From contig MU278360.1 of assembly GCA_022385755.1 (NCBI GenBank), positions 527,692 through 591,691 of the forward strand: 64,000 nt of DNA. Reading direction: 5' to 3'. How positions within the stretch are numbered: position 1 is the stretch's first letter; every line of letters begins with the position of its first letter. The notes under the pieces were generated by a model that was not told where the DNA came from, did no database searches, and saw only the letters and a program-made list of their open reading frames with translations. The translations under genes and the position numbers were made by a program. Positions 1-13,334 of the stretch are shown here, one piece after another. The DNA comes from Trametopsis cervina. Lineage: Eukaryota > Basidiomycota > Agaricomycetes > Polyporales > Irpicaceae.

Positions 1-3000
1 CCAACGGTAGAGAGACTATACACCCAGATGGAGCTTTCATTATCGATATCCAGGAGTTGGTCCTGACATGACTTGCTGTCAATGCAGGCCTGCGTGTATG
101 CCGAGAAGAAGCTGTACAGCCCGGCACCTGTCAAAACATATGTAAGGCTTCACCTTGGAGGGATACTACATGAACGCCTTACCGAATACCAGGATGTTCT
201 TCGACTTGGTGACGACCATCGCCCACGACGACTTCTGTCCGGGTACGTCGGGGTCCGAATAGGCTTTGTCAATGGTGAAGGGTGCCGGCAAAGCTGGTTG
301 AGGCTGGAAGTAAGGCTGTACGACAATGGAATTAGCTCTTGTGGACGCTGAGACCGGAGGACGTGTCGACTTACACTTTCTGTCTGGATGACTCCCATAT
401 AGTGGTCCGAAGCGTTGTTGAGGTAATATTGGTAGATGACATGATGTTCACTGGCAGTGCCAACAAGCCAGACAGGACCTTGAGACTCTGACAGGAGCCC
501 ACGCCCACTGTAGATGCTCATTTGTTCGCTCTTCCCGTCCAGGTTGTGGTCGGCTAACCACAGCCAGGTGCCCTGAATCCTAGTAAGCCTGGTGTACAAT
601 AGATTACGAGTCTGTAATTCACTTCAAAGTACCCATTTGCCTTCGGGGTGATGTGCATAGCTAGATACGCTGCACCTGCGGTCAGCAGGTCTTGCCCGTC
701 CGGGGCATCGGTCTGAAGGTTCGTTCCCGCGGCTACATTTGCGAGTGGTCAGTACCAAACAGACCCATGAAAGGAACCGTATCTGAATTCACATCCTCCC
801 AGCCGAATGTATGAGTCCCACATCCCGGCGCCGCCCTGTATAGGCGAATTGATGTTCCACTCGACGACGATGGCTCCAGGAGCTACAGTGCGGCATCAGT
901 ACAATGAGTGCAAACGATAAAGTACAGGGAGATCGCACCAGGTCCTCTTGTGCTGAAGATAATGTCGGTGATTTCCATAATCCCAGAGGAGCCAGGTGCC
1001 CCGACTTGCACCATAACCGTTGGCTTCGTAACATTCGCGAAGGCAGGTCCACCGCCCAAGATGACGCTCCATCCCTCGCCCACCATCTGCGTACCGGCGG
1101 GGATCCTGAGAGTGTCGGTGATGTAGTAGACCCCGCCATCGAAAAAGACGATCTTCTTCCCGGAAAACTGTAAAGTGCACATATCGACATCGTACCTCAC
1201 TTCCGACGCGGAGGGCAAAAATAGGACTGGGCGTACCTGATCGAACACGGCCTGAATAGCGGCGGTATCGTCCGTCTTCCCATCCCCTTTCGCGCCCTGG
1301 GTCTTCACGCTCACAAACTGACTAGCGGCGTAGTTCTCGTACTGCGGGTGCGGCCGCCCGAAAATCCTGCCGGAGCTGTCCAGCAGGCTTGCTGCCTTGG
1401 TGGGGGCAGGAATATCCGACTTCATGAACCGAGAAGTCGAGCTCGTGCCGTTGTAGACATTTCCCTGACCCCAGCTCTCGATGGTCGTCGTGCCGCCGGG
1501 AAGGACGACCTCGCCGCCGACAATGCTGACAGCGGTTGGGACGTTCTGTAGTTGGATGTTGTTGAGGACGATAGAACCTGCTAGGCTGCTGGATGGCTGG
1601 CTGTTTTCGATGAAAACGGGTGTGTTGATCACTGTCGCGTCGAGGACTGCGATTGCGCCGACGGTCTGTGTCTGGTGTAAGTCGTGTAAGAGGGGATGGG
1701 GGAGATAGTACTAGGACAATACCTGGTTGTCTTGGGCGACTCCACCGGTGGTTAGGTTGAACCCGACCTGGCAGTTGTTGACTGCGAGTCGAATGTCAAG
1801 TCAAAGCAGAGAGCAAGATGTTCCGTACATACTTGTGATGGCCTGAAATGTCCATCCTATTCCACAAAACAAAATCAGATCGTCTTTAACAGCCGAGAGC
1901 GGTGTTTAGACTCACCCCAATTCCAAATGCACTGGAAGGCTTCAGCAAAATCAGTTTACGGTAGCCTAGGAGGGACATGGTAATGAGAGCTTGCCTGTGA
2001 CAGCATTGTTGACAGTGACGTTCCGGACAGTAAATCTACGAGGCAGGAACGTTATAAAACGGGAGGTCATTGGATGTTTCAAAACCTACTGTTGGTTTCC
2101 GATGTTCAATCCGATATTTCCTAGTGACGGTTATAACGACCATTGGTCACTTCTCCGGTGAAGTGAACTTACCGCCATTGAATACCATATCTATACCGGG
2201 TGTTCAGCCTACGACAATAATCTCCACAGAAAACAAAAACATACCGCCCATATACCCTCCACTCCCATTCTCCATGAACATACCTACAAGGGAATAAATT
2301 ACCGCTGACAACAGCACAAGGGACGGGGTGAACTCACCGCGATGCTTATTACCCTTAGCAGTGCTCATATCGACGACGATGTTCATCAACGACGTCGCCT
2401 GCGACACTTGCCAGTGCAGCCCCGTGGCTTCGGCGGCGGCGGGCATCTTTGTCAAGTCGATTCGGAGATTCCGTACGGACCTGAAGAAGTTGTTCTGGTT
2501 GACTATGCGCATAAGATTAGCTCACTCGGTAAGGACCATCATGATACATTTGGTATAAGTACCGTAGTATTGTGCTCCCCAGCCGTTGGGAATATATGGG
2601 TCCGCATCTATTTTGTTCTCGTTAGAAGACATTGGAATACAACTTTGTTGTATCGCACGCACCAATGACCGCCAGGCCGCTGAACTTGGGCGCGGCTAAA
2701 ATAGTAGGAAGCTTTCGTGCGTCTCCGATAATCTGGGTGAGATATAGCGCGATGATGGGTGTGGAAACCAGATACGTTCTGTGCGCGGTTAAATCAGACA
2801 TCAACTTCTTATTATCTCACACGGCGATGCATACCCAGCGGGAAAATACACAACAGCGGGCGAGGTCGTTGTTGAGTCGCATCCAAGGCCGCATCGCGCG
2901 CCTGCGGAGATGGCAGCACTGTTGATGACGGGGTGAGTAACATCTCCTGGATGACCAGTGCTATGAGGCGTACTTGATCGCGTTAGTGTCGTCGGTAACT

Positions 3001-3310
3001 CCATCGCCCTTTGCACCGTAATCTTTCACGTTCCGGAAAACTTGATATGTGCTTGCATCAGAGTTGAACGGTGCGGTGCCCTGATACGGTATAAGATGAG
3101 AACGGACATGGACATACGGATGAGTAGGTCTGTGTCTGGAGGTGTTACCTGATGTGCGATCGTCTCCATCCAGAAGGGATCGTTGGGTCCTGCAGTGCCC
3201 GCATCGGGGACGGACGAGTTCTGGGAGCCTATGACGGCCTTAGCTGTAACGGTGAGAATGTCAGCGAATATTCCCAAGGCCACCAGGGCGTAAGGATTAA
3301 GGAGCAACAT
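1..3310 (-). CDS. GH55 exo-beta-1,3-glucanase, secreted (3' end beyond window)
   Basis: A secreted enzyme of glycoside hydrolase family 55, which cleaves beta-1,3-glucan from fungal walls. The start at 3310 gives a hydrophobic signal peptide (MLLLNPYALVALGIFADI). Two copies of the family's pectate-lyase-like entry motif are visible: YGAKGDGVTDDTNAI near 2970-3010 and QGAKGDGKTDDTAAI near 1255-1290. These mark the two right-handed beta-helix halves. Exons are scattered over 150-599, 883-1632, 2204-2512, 2640-2930 and 3130-3310, with short introns between. Reading stays open to base 1, in the C-terminal part (LLDIDNESSIWVYSLST), so the last codons lie outside the window. Family assignment is firm; exact exon borders and substrate are inferred. 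Confidence 0.85.
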
Positions 3311-5658
3311 GATGAAAGGAATGGATGGTGGAGGCTGTGCGATGGCAGCCAGCCCTGCACTGCAGCTTATGTGGTCCAGGGATCAACGTGCGTACAAGCG
3401 ACCGGGGACGCAGAGTCCGACATCCTGCATGCGAGGGCCATTGTCTAGCGATATGCGTTTTAGAAACACGCGTTGCAGGCCATGTCTCTACGAGATTTGT
3501 ATCCTGAAATTGAAAGAAGTAAGCAGAACGCACGGATATCGTCCTGCGCAGACCGATCATGGGCGTTCTTGGGACCGCGGAGAGTAGACATCACGCGTTT
3601 CCAAGCAGGCATACAGCACGGCTAAGTAATCTGGTGCAGAGGTGAGCCGTGAGGTTTTGAAAAGCTGAACGACCAACTTACTCGATGGATGTGCCTCAGA
3701 GTCAGGACTGAGATTGTGCTCCTACTGCTTTCTACGACATGGGTAGATATTCGGTTCTCATGATACCCCACGGTCACAATGGCACGCACATGACAGAGTG
3801 CTTGTGCTGCTAAAGTACATAGAAAAGAGCTGTTGGAGAAGAGACTTCAGCGTGTTGCAGTGCCAGAGCAAGCAGCGATCCCAGGCGGCGGAGAAACCCC
3901 GGAATCATGCAGACTGCAAGGCTGAGAAGCTACAGATTTGTAATACAGATCACCATTCGATATGTGCAAGCGCCATCTTGTAGTGACGAAATCAGTTGAA
4001 TGCTTCCACCGCCTCGGATAGTGTTGGGCGGAGATGCCACACTATGCAAGACCGCCGTACTTTTGTCACTTCCGACATTCCAGGAAGTGTGAGGCGTGAT
4101 ATATAGTATCGGCCGACAGATATGACCTTAGGCGCATCTGGTTGCTATGACCATGCTGAGACTCTACCTCCTGCCGATCCTCACAGACTCTCACACCCAC
4201 TATACTTTGTGAGTGGCAGGCAGGTTTACCCGAGGATCATGCACAGCGCCAGCTGTCGAGGATGATTCTAGCACAAGATGGAAAACGAGGCCGTTCGTTC
4301 TCGAGGCAACCGCATGGCTTCGCTTGTTGTTCTCTTGGTGGGAAGGCATCGAGCAGGCATCAACTGAATGCAGCTGCGGTCAATGGGCGTGTCGGACTCG
4401 CGCAGATGATAAAGCAAGCAGCCTCTCACGGCACACGACTGAACGCCTGAGTGGGGATGTTTGTTTCCGACGGAGCAGGTATTTTTAGAGGACGTGCCGA
4501 AGCGAGCCTCGAAAATGTGAGAGGAAGGCAACGGAAGAGAATAACGGGGTGGGCAAATGGGAATACTGGCACCGGTTTCGGGCGACGCAATGGCGGTGAG
4601 CAAAACGTTCATACGCTCTGTGGCCCATCGAGTAAGTGCAATGTGGGTTGCAACCAACTTTGCGTATTAGAGTTACCGTACTGTGAGTTCAGTCGTCGTC
4701 CTGGGCTCAGACGTGGACGATACGAACAGACAGATTGACTTACTGATGATCCGTGTCAAGAAATTTGAGGATGGAGCGTGTAATGAGAGACGTAAGGGGC
4801 ACGAATTTCGAATTTGTCTTCGATGACACTCAGCTCGTCGGAGGCAACTCTGGGGTTGAGCGGATCAAAACTCTGTGAAGCAATTCTGAAGCTCGCGCCC
4901 CCGTGTTTTGAGCATTCCGCAGCGTGTTTGGCGGGATGTATCTGTAGTAGTTTTCATAGGGCAGTAACAAGGTCGTATACTTAAGGCATTATTATGTTTA
5001 GCACATGACTGGCGGAGCAGTGTGCTAGCTCACTGACACCGAGGCGTGATCGAAACCGCCAAGCCGCCACCATCCAGGTGAGATTATTCGACAGGGCAGT
5101 GCCCCCTGGTGACGCGCTCACCCAGCATCCTCGCCAGCACTGTCGCAGAGCACATTAGAGAGCGTCGCAAGCGGCGTACGGCGACTGGTGGGTATTGTTG
5201 GCGACGTTCACTGGCAAGGCGCGAGATGACCGTGCCGAGCATGGGCAGGGGCCGAAGCACCGCTCCCCGTGCCAACCACTGATGGCACTACCATATTAGG
5301 GAATCTTTCAGCGGCTGAATCTTCGATGGCCGGCAGAGGGCACGGCACGGACGGCGAACAGAATCAGAGATGGACTTCAAGGGCTCAGTCGCTCCGTGCT
5401 ACGCTCTTTTAGCCTTGTTGCATTTCTCCTCCCCCCCTCCACCCGTTCCTCTTCCTCCTCGCCGTCGCCAACGGCCTCCTCGTCGTTCTTTCACTCTCGG
5501 GACAGCCTTTTTCTTGAAGATCGCTGGCACGTCACAGGTTGCTTGTCAGCGAAGCACCTATCGGAGATCTGTCAACCTGTGAGTTCACACCTATTGTCCC
5601 CGGGCAATGAGGCACACGCTCACCACCGTTAATCCCTCTCCCTCGAACCACCGCCTCC
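3311..5658. other. intergenic, no supported gene
   Basis: This holds the 5' flank of the GH55 gene (which reads leftwards) and of the GH5_9 gene (which reads rightwards). The longest frames here (129 codons on the minus strand at 4268-4657, 91 codons on plus at 4213-4488) show no domain, no coherent splice pattern and no match I recognise. A gatatatag motif at about 4098 could be a TATA element but is not tied to a gene. Confidence 0.5.
5424..5500 (+). promoter_or_regulatory. pyrimidine-rich promoter tract of the GH5_9 gene
   Basis: An almost pure C/T stretch lies about 160-300 bp before the start codons at 5659 and 5728. CT-rich tracts just upstream of transcription starts are common in filamentous-fungal promoters that lack a clear TATA box. 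The role is inferred from position and composition only. Confidence 0.45.
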
Positions 5659-8527
5659 ATGTTTTCACGAAACTCGCATTCGCATGCTGGACATTCGTTT
5701 CGCGCTATTCAAGAGACATACCCAGCTATGTCGGGCCAACAATACGACCCTCTGCCTCTGAACTCGGAGCATCGCGACGATGTTCCCTATTCCGACAGCC
5801 CGTCATCACCCCATGCACCACATCTTTCCAACTTCCAGAATCCCGAGACTGTGCCCCTGGGTATCGACGACGATGACCTTGGTGTTTCGTCGATGCAGCC
5901 ACGCTTTCTTGGCCGAGCTCTTCAGGACGAGGGGTATGGTCCCCGGGAATCGTATGCCAGCTCCGGAAATAGCGTTCCTATCGGCGATGATGCCCAGTCC
6001 TCCGTCTATGGCCTAAATCCTGGACAACAGCGAGATACTGCGTACTACAGCCTAAACTACCGTGATGACCCTCATGATTCTGATTTTGCTCGTTCGACTC
6101 CCGAACTCAGTGGCGCCAACAAAGCCAACAGCCCATATCTCTCCGAAAAACGAGCTGCCTATGGTGCTCCCCGCGCACGATCACGTAGACGGATGTTTAT
6201 CATCGCTGGTCTTATAGCAGCAGCCGTCATCGTTATTGCTGTAGTGGTTGCGATTTATTTCGCCGTCATCAAGCCTCATCACAACAACAACGATAGTGCA
6301 TCTGGCGGAACTTCGAAGGGTGACACTGGAACTGCGACATCTAGCGGTGCTTCGCCTTCCGCCTCTACCAAACCGGTCGCCCTCGTGGTAACAGGCGCAG
6401 ACGGCAGTACGGTCACGAAGGACGACGGGTCAACGTTTGTATATAAAAATCCTTATGGTGGTTACTGGTATTGGGACCCCACTGATCCTCTTAACAACGG
6501 AGCGCGGGCGCAGTCATGGAGTCCTGCTTTGAACGAGACGTTCAACTACGGTGTAGATGTCATTCGGGGGTGAGTCGATTTGATTATCGGCGTTGACGGG
6601 CATGCTGACGGTGAGGCAGTGTCAATTTGGGTGGCTGGTTGGTCACGGAGCCTGTGAGTCCATTCAGCGCTGTTCGCTTCCTTACCTGTGGCTAATACAT
6701 TTGTCTTAGTTCATGTGAGAAAAAGCATATATCGTGTCCGTGTAGGGACTGACCGTTTGTTCATCAGTGCGCCTGCCCTTTACGAGCCATACGTCAACTC
6801 AACTCCCATTGCCGTCGATGAATGGACACTGAGCCAAAACATGGCGGCTGACACTGCCAACGGCGGCCTAAAACAGATGGAGAACCACTACGCCACGTTC
6901 ATTGTGAGTCCTGCGCTATAAATGTCTTCATTGCATCGCCATGCTGATAGGTCAATCAAGACCGAAGAGGATTTCGCACAGATCGCAGCAGCTGGTCTTA
7001 ACTGGGTTCGTATTCCCATCGCATGGTGGGCGATAGAGACACGCGACAACGAGCCTTTCCTGCCGAAGACGTCTTGGACGTGAGTGTTCGACTGCCGTCT
7101 CTCCATTCGAATCGTTCTCATGGATCTTTCAGCTACTTCCTCAAGGCTATCCAGTGGGCTCGCAAGTACGGCATCCGTATCAACCTGGATCTGCACTCCC
7201 TTCCTGGTAGCCAGAACGGATGGAATCATTCCGGCAGACTCGGCACGATCAACATGCTCAATGGACCGATGGGTCTTGCTAACGCGCAGCGTTCGCTCGA
7301 CTACATCAGGATTCTTGCCGAGTTCATCTCACAGCCGGAGTACTCCGATGTCGTTGCTATGTTTGGTGTTACCAACGAGCCGCAGGCACCCACTTTCGGA
7401 CAGGAGAACCTTGCCAGATAGTAAGTTGCATCTTTCCTATCATAGATGTGATAATCTTACGCAAGCGTGTGTCCACCAGTTATCTCCAAGCGTACAACAT
7501 TGTGCGTAAGGCGAGCGGTGTCGGTGCTGGACCATTCATCTCCTTCCACGAGGGCTTCCGTGGTCTGAACAACTGGGTCGGCTACTTCGTTAACTCGGAC
7601 CGTACCTCCCTGGACATTCACCCCTACATCTGCTTTGGTGGCCAGTCTTCAGCCGGCTACGACACCCGCGCCAATACGCCCTGCAGCTCATGGGGTGCCG
7701 CCCAGAACGCGTCCATGGCTGCCTTTGGTCTGACCACTGCTGGCGAGTTCAGTAATGCCATCAACGACTGTGGTCTTTATGTCAACGGCGTCACCGATGG
7801 GACTCGTTATGAGGGCACTTACGCTACAGACGGACCGTGGCCGCGTCAGGGCTCTTGCACACCATGGACGGACTACACTACGTGGACGCCGGCTATGAAG
7901 CAGGATATCATGAACTTTGCTCTGGCTAGTATGGATGCTCTCCAGGTACGGATACGCAATACCATATACACTTCACCTGCTAACATACGGATTGGATTGT
8001 AGAACTACTTCTTCTGGACCTGGAAGATCGGCAACTCATCCGTTACCGGCAAGGTTGAATCCCCGGCTTGGTCGTACCAGCTCGGCCTCGAGGAGGGATG
8101 GATGCCCAAGGATCCTCGCAAGGCTTCCGGCACCTGCGGAAACAGCTCTCCGTTCCAGCCCCCTCTCCAGTCATGGCAGCTCGGCGGTCAGGGAGCAGAC
8201 CAGATCCCCGCCGCCTTCAGCTCGTCTTATGCGTGGCCACCTACCACTATCGCTAATGCTGGCTCCGCCACCCTTCTGCCCACGTACACCCAGACAGGCC
8301 CCATCCCCACACTCGCCGCGCCGACCTTCACCAGCGCCTCAGCTGTGAACGTCGGCAACGGCTGGGCGAACACGGCGGACAACAGCGGTATTGCGGTGGC
8401 CATCCCGACGTGCAGCTACCTCGATCCCTGGGTCGGTGCCGCCGACCCCCCGTCGCCGTTATGCGGTGGCCCTGCCGCGAAGCGTGCTCCCGTGCCGACA
8501 CCCATCATCACGCCCGCCCCCTCATGA
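5659..8527 (+). CDS. GH5_9 glucan 1,3-beta-glucosidase, type II membrane-anchored
   Basis: An exo-beta-1,3-glucanase of the fungal exgD type, acting at the plasma membrane or wall. A Ser/Pro-rich cytosolic tail is followed by basic residues and one membrane helix (about residues 154-183), then the GH5 barrel. Conserved pieces include VNLGGWLVTEP, the acid/base TNEP (Glu about 461) and the nucleophile region TAGEFSNA (Glu about 563). Eight exons close in frame: start-6569, 6620-6653, 6710-6714, 6768-6903, 6961-7079, 7133-7420, 7480-7945 and 8003-8527. The third exon is only 5 nt. Residue numbers count from the ATG at 5728, which gives 804 residues; the upstream in-frame ATG at 5659 gives 827, and the sequence does not decide between them. 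The C-terminus is Ala/Pro/Thr-rich. Confidence 0.92.
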
Positions 8528-9509
8528 ACAAACAGACTGGTTGACAAATTTATCCTGTAGAATAAGCTAGCACATCGCTGCGTTGTGATAGTAAAGCTAG
8601 CCCAACGCCGCTTGCGTGGGCCGGCGTCCTCTCACTTGCAACTTCCCTTTACATCCTCTCTTCCTCCCTCATCAACGCATGGACCTTAATTCACTTCAGG
8701 ATACGTACATTTAGCAATCGTGACACTATTTTTTTGCACGGACAATCGGTTGTCGTTGTTGGCACCGCCCTTCTCCCTCGTCTCCTCCTCGTCCCCTTGC
8801 TCGCCCCCATCTCCTCTCTTAATCTTACGCTCTTACTTAACGTTTCTGAGTGGCCTTTGGGACTGATGATGATCGGACAATCGTAGTAGTATGATATACA
8901 GCGTATATTATCGAGTGCTCTTGCTATCTCGAACATCACCGTCGGCGAGGTTCTAGCTCGCAAAGGCTGGAACGAACGAAGATGGTGCCGTTGACGACCA
9001 GTCTCCTAGTGAATCACTTGCGGGATTGCGCGGACACTGAGCACGTCCAGTATACTTATTAAGTTGCACAGTTGGAAGCATCGTGGCGCCGCCTCTGCTC
9101 ATGTCTCTAAACTCAGACAGCGACCCGCTCTTCGACGCTGCAACTCGTTCTCCGGCTCGGACGCGTGCTGCGCGGCACCTCAGAGCCGGCAGTACTCCCT
9201 CGGAGGGACAGCCCCTCCTTGCCACACCGGCTAAAATAAAGAGTGCCCCGACCTAGAAACAACGACAGTGTACGACAAGGAGCGGTGAAGCATGGGAAGA
9301 GGGCCGTCAGAGCCTGTCTCGACTCGGCAGGAGCAACACGTTGCGGTGTGTTTATCAATGGCATTGGTGAAATTACTATTGTCACTGTAATAAATTACTC
9401 GAGCCACCCGTGGCCTACAAGGAACATGCAGAAGTGAAGAGTATATGTACACGGGCACGTCGGGCGCCATGAATATTGATTACGACCACTGTTGGCTCCT
9501 GATGCTTGT
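8528..9509. other. intergenic 3' regions, no supported gene
   Basis: This is the downstream flank of the GH5_9 gene and of the degraded F-box gene, which converge here. Minus-strand frames of about 90 codons (8691-9385) overlap each other in several phases and carry no recognisable domain. Confidence 0.5.
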
Positions 9510-11199
9510 CTAACGGTACGGGGCATCCCATGGACTCCAGAAAACATGTACCGGGGAAGTAGTGAGGCAGATACTAGGCATCTCCATCCAAGGCATTTGA
9601 TGGCAGTCCTGTGCATCTTCGTATACCACCTGTTTGATGACGGCTTCGAAATGCTCTCTATTGCTTTCGTACATCCTGAATGGCTCCAGATCGTCAGCTG
9701 GATGGTGAACAAACCGCACTGTGCGTATCGCTCGCCCGTCTTGCTTTCGATCCGCCAGAAATTCAAGGACGGCAGAGTATTCCCACTTTTCTTGAGTATG
9801 CATCTGCAGTTCAGTGAGAGCAGGAAACGCGTTGGACTTGGCGATAGCCGTCAATCACCATGGTATGTCTTGCCGTAGCACAAGCTTCTCGACCTGGACC
9901 ATCTCCTCAAATATTGCGTTCGCCAAGTCAGGCTGTATAGGGGTTGGTTCCATGAAGTCTGTAGCAACCATCCAAAGCCCGCGAACGCCGCGCTTGCTCC
10001 AAGACATCGGCAGAGAGCTCTGGGTGGATGTATCACAGGTTGCGCGCAGAGCCGCCGCGCCGCCATTCGTCGCAATGACATCCACGTCCTTTATACAGAG
10101 GTGGGTAACAGGAAATACGTTGGTGTCGAACGAAGCGAGCGTGCTTCCTCATACAAGTGACTGCGTGCACAAGTGTCCATGACCAGCGCCGCCCCGATCA
10201 ATTCTGCGACTTGCGAGGAGCCGTGCGTGGCCAATCGCTTCAGTGCGGGCATACGGATGGGGAATTCTGCTCCAGATATCGATCGCTTAGCTGCGGCTAG
10301 TAGACAGTCGTTGCTTTTGAGTTCGTCGGTGTGCTCGATTATAATCAGGTCCTCCAGTCCACCCGCATTTGCCGGTAGCAGAGCGAAAAGCCCTTCTGCG
10401 TCGTTGAGCACCGAATAGTGGTGGGTTATCAGAAGTAAATGTCGCAGACAGTTGAAGGAGCCCGTCGGCATCCTGTGGTAGTCCACCAACGATAACGTCT
10501 GCAGCCGCGGCATATGCATACCAGTTAGCTACGGGCCGCATCTACAGAGTCTGAAATAGTTGTCGCATGTTATTTCCAACGTCTCCAGCTGCGCAGCAGG
10601 CTCTCTCCACGTCCAAGTCAGATTGCGCGGCCAGTCTATCCAAAGTGAAAGCCTCCGAATGCGATGAACGTTGTTCATGAGCATCTGAACCAACGGTACC
10701 GGAGTCGGAGACCCAGGCACCCCATTATCTGGCTTCACGAACACTGCTGTACAGTAATCCGTCACGTTGAGAGGGCAAGCACCCGAGCGAAGGAGCTGCA
10801 AAGGAACAAACGATATCCGAGGGTCTGTCATGGGAGTATAAGAGCCTACCACTCTGTAAAATATACCTGTCCACAGCATGGGAGTGGACACCACAACTTG
10901 TCGCCAGTGCCGACAGACGAAAGACAGATTTAGATACTCAATGCCCTTCATGCCAAGCTTGAAGATCATTATATTGGAGAATGGTGGATGCGGCGGCAGG
11001 AGCCAGGTGAAGATCATCCCAAGGATCTCGACCGGAAGACGATTGATAGTTGGTATGCGGGTTTGAATATTCTGCGCCTCAGACAGCATCCTCTTTAAAC
11101 GTTTTCTTGGTAGTTCCAGCTAACAACGAGAGTGCCATGCGACTATATGAGCATACACTAGCAGCTGAGGCAACATCCACTCACCGTTTCCATGTTCAT
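9510..11199 (-). pseudogene. F-box/LRR-like protein gene, apparently decayed
   Basis: The first part encodes a standard F-box (NRLPVEILGMIFTWLLPP, later LSFVCRHWRQVV), a SKP1-binding module of SCF ubiquitin ligases. It is followed by repeats like those of basidiomycete F-box tails. The best start is a 5-codon exon at 11199-11185, spliced over a 65-nt GTGAGT...TTAG intron to 11119 in frame. The body is broken. There is an in-frame TAG at 10531-10529 (RCGP then LTGMHMPRLQTL), a frame change near 10100-10160 (EEARS to FDTNVFPVTHL), and an in-frame TGA at 9857-9855 (RQDIPW then LTAIAKSNAFPALTEL). No GT-AG intron I could place removes these. Readthrough or missed splicing is possible, but a pseudogene is simplest. 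Confidence 0.65.
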
Positions 11200-13334
11200 T
11201 TCCACCGTGCAGATTAGTGAAAGTCCAGTTTAAAAGTTGGAAAGCGCGTGGTGGCCTCACGCTCTGGCGTGTGCACGTGCGCGTGACAGTCACATGACCG
11301 CCAAAAGCCTGCCTCGTAACTCATATTATCGCATCTTCCTGGCTACTCACCTGGGCTGGTCAACCAACCGCGACCGGAGCCCCCAACAAAGTTCGGAATA
11401 CCCGTATTGGCAAGGCTGGTGCGCTGTGCTGACTGACGTATCAGCATTGCAGATACGGCTGTACAGAATACAAACCCAGGCCGATGAAGGAGGGAATGCC
11501 ACTGATCTGTCTTTGAGAATCATTGCGACCTGTGTGTATACCATATAACGTATGGTACGCGTTGAATCATTCTTATGCTACAGGACTTTGGATTGACTTA
11601 TGCTACAGGACTTTGGATTGACTTTATTCTTGCAGGAATGTTGTGCCGCGTAATATGACATTGCATACAAGACTTCAGTTTACTCTCGCTTCTCTTGCTG
11701 CCGATACAGAACGGTCGGACAATCAGTGCAGTATAACACCACAGTAAGGAAGAATCTTGTATATAGACACCCTGCAGATGACAGTCCCTTTTCATTTTCG
11801 TTGCAGTCATTTGCCAATCATAAGGATGCTGGAGCATCATATGGACCTTTTCACCTACGCGGCAGAACCGCGCAAAACCCACGAGAAATTATGTCAGAAG
11901 AAATGGCAGGCAGTATGACGCCGGTCATATCACTATAACGCGTGCCGTAAGTTCGAATCCAATTGCAATGTTCGCATATCCATGCATCTCGCCCTACTAA
12001 GCTCCAAGTATAGCATAGGTTGCCACAATCATGGAGCTGCTCTCAAGTAGCAGGTACAATTCCTATAGAGAGTGCGCTACCCAAGCGGTTGAAAGCAGTG
12101 ACATATGCTGCATTGACGGTGCTACTTCACGCCATAGCATCAAGACACCAGGTCAGTTGTCTCAACGTCGTCTAATGTCACACACTCTAAAGCAAAGGGA
12201 AATCAAAGGGTTCAGTCAATGGAAAGGTAGCGAACAAGTGCAACAAGGTATGAGAGCCGCGACATATGAACGTCCGCTAGAGAGACCTGACGTGAGTCAC
12301 AAGGCGGCGTCCCTCAGACTCGGAAGTCATACACTCCGGCACCAGTTGTCCAAACTAGTCGAACCGATTTCCAGAGCGGAGGATCTCCCACACCATAATT
12401 CATTTCCCTGCTGTCACAGGGACAGTGGAGTGGAATACGACGAGGTATCGTTATACCGCCGCCAAGTTGTTGTCTTTATAGCAGTGCGTCTATGCGGTTC
12501 AAGGCTTACGTAGCCGTCAGGGAGATCTACACCACTAGTGTATTTGCTCGGCGTAGCACTCGTAGACATACCGTGCGTATCTCAATAGTCACATGCGATG
12601 CTTTCTTATGTAACATTGCATGGTTAAAGCCACAGGTTGTTTCCCCCGGATTAGCCTTCTATCATGTCCCTGGAGTCTTCGCAGAGCTGTCCTCGTCGGC
12701 ATCACCATCGTTGAGAAACATGATGCCCCGCAATGAGTGGTATCGTGAATACAAGGTCCGTACATACAGAGATGCATTGAACGGCTATCGCCGCCTGCAC
12801 CTGATGTTGCAAAGTACGTACAACCTTCTCCACCGTCTGCCAGTAACCCGCCAGCGAAGCCACCAGAAGAACAACATGTCATTTTCTACCGGTGTGTGTT
12901 CTGTCGATTTGATCCCTGTTGCGATGTACTAGGATACTAACTTCTGTCATAATCGGCGGAAGGCCTCAGCATTGAATGAGAGACGTCGAACGAGAGGCGA
13001 CGATGCTATCCAACGCGGGGTCGAATGAAAAGCTGCTCTATCTGTGCGACCGGATTGGGTGAATCTCTTGCCGACTCTCAGCAGCCAGCCCACTCGCGAC
13101 AACTCATCTCACGCCGCCGCGCATGTGCTGGTCGCTCGCCCTCAGCTTGTATGTTCTTATTCTCAGGGTCATTCAGCGGTCAATACATATCATGACACAC
13201 ATACGTCATACGACGTACTCTACCCTATCCTCACATAATACCTGCAGTAAAGAGCCAAGGGCGTATACAAGACCGAGTTTAATGTACCAAGATGTAAACA
13301 AGTATGATTCCGCCGACTCGGGTTGTAAACAACT
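11200..13334. other. gene-poor stretch, no supported gene
   Basis: About 2.1 kb between the F-box pseudogene start and the glutathione transferase stop. The longest frame (160 codons, plus, 12031-12513) has no domain, no hydrophobic pattern and no recognisable relative. A 25-nt perfect tandem duplication at 11573-11622 is the only structured feature I see. No transposon protein fragment was recognised. Confidence 0.5.
11573..11622. repeat. perfect 25-nt tandem duplication
   Basis: A 25-nt unit beginning TTATGCTACAGGACTTTGG occurs twice head to tail (11573-11597 and 11598-11622) without a mismatch, in noncoding DNA. The identity suggests a recent slippage or repair event. Confidence 0.95.

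Noticed and set aside
4268..4657. 129-codon minus-strand ORF upstream of the GH55 gene
   Set aside because: Overlaps plus-strand frames of similar length, with no recognisable motif; treated as chance.
12031..12513. 160-codon plus-strand ORF
   Set aside because: No domain, no promoter or splice pattern, and a composition like random translation; surrounded by equally long meaningless frames.
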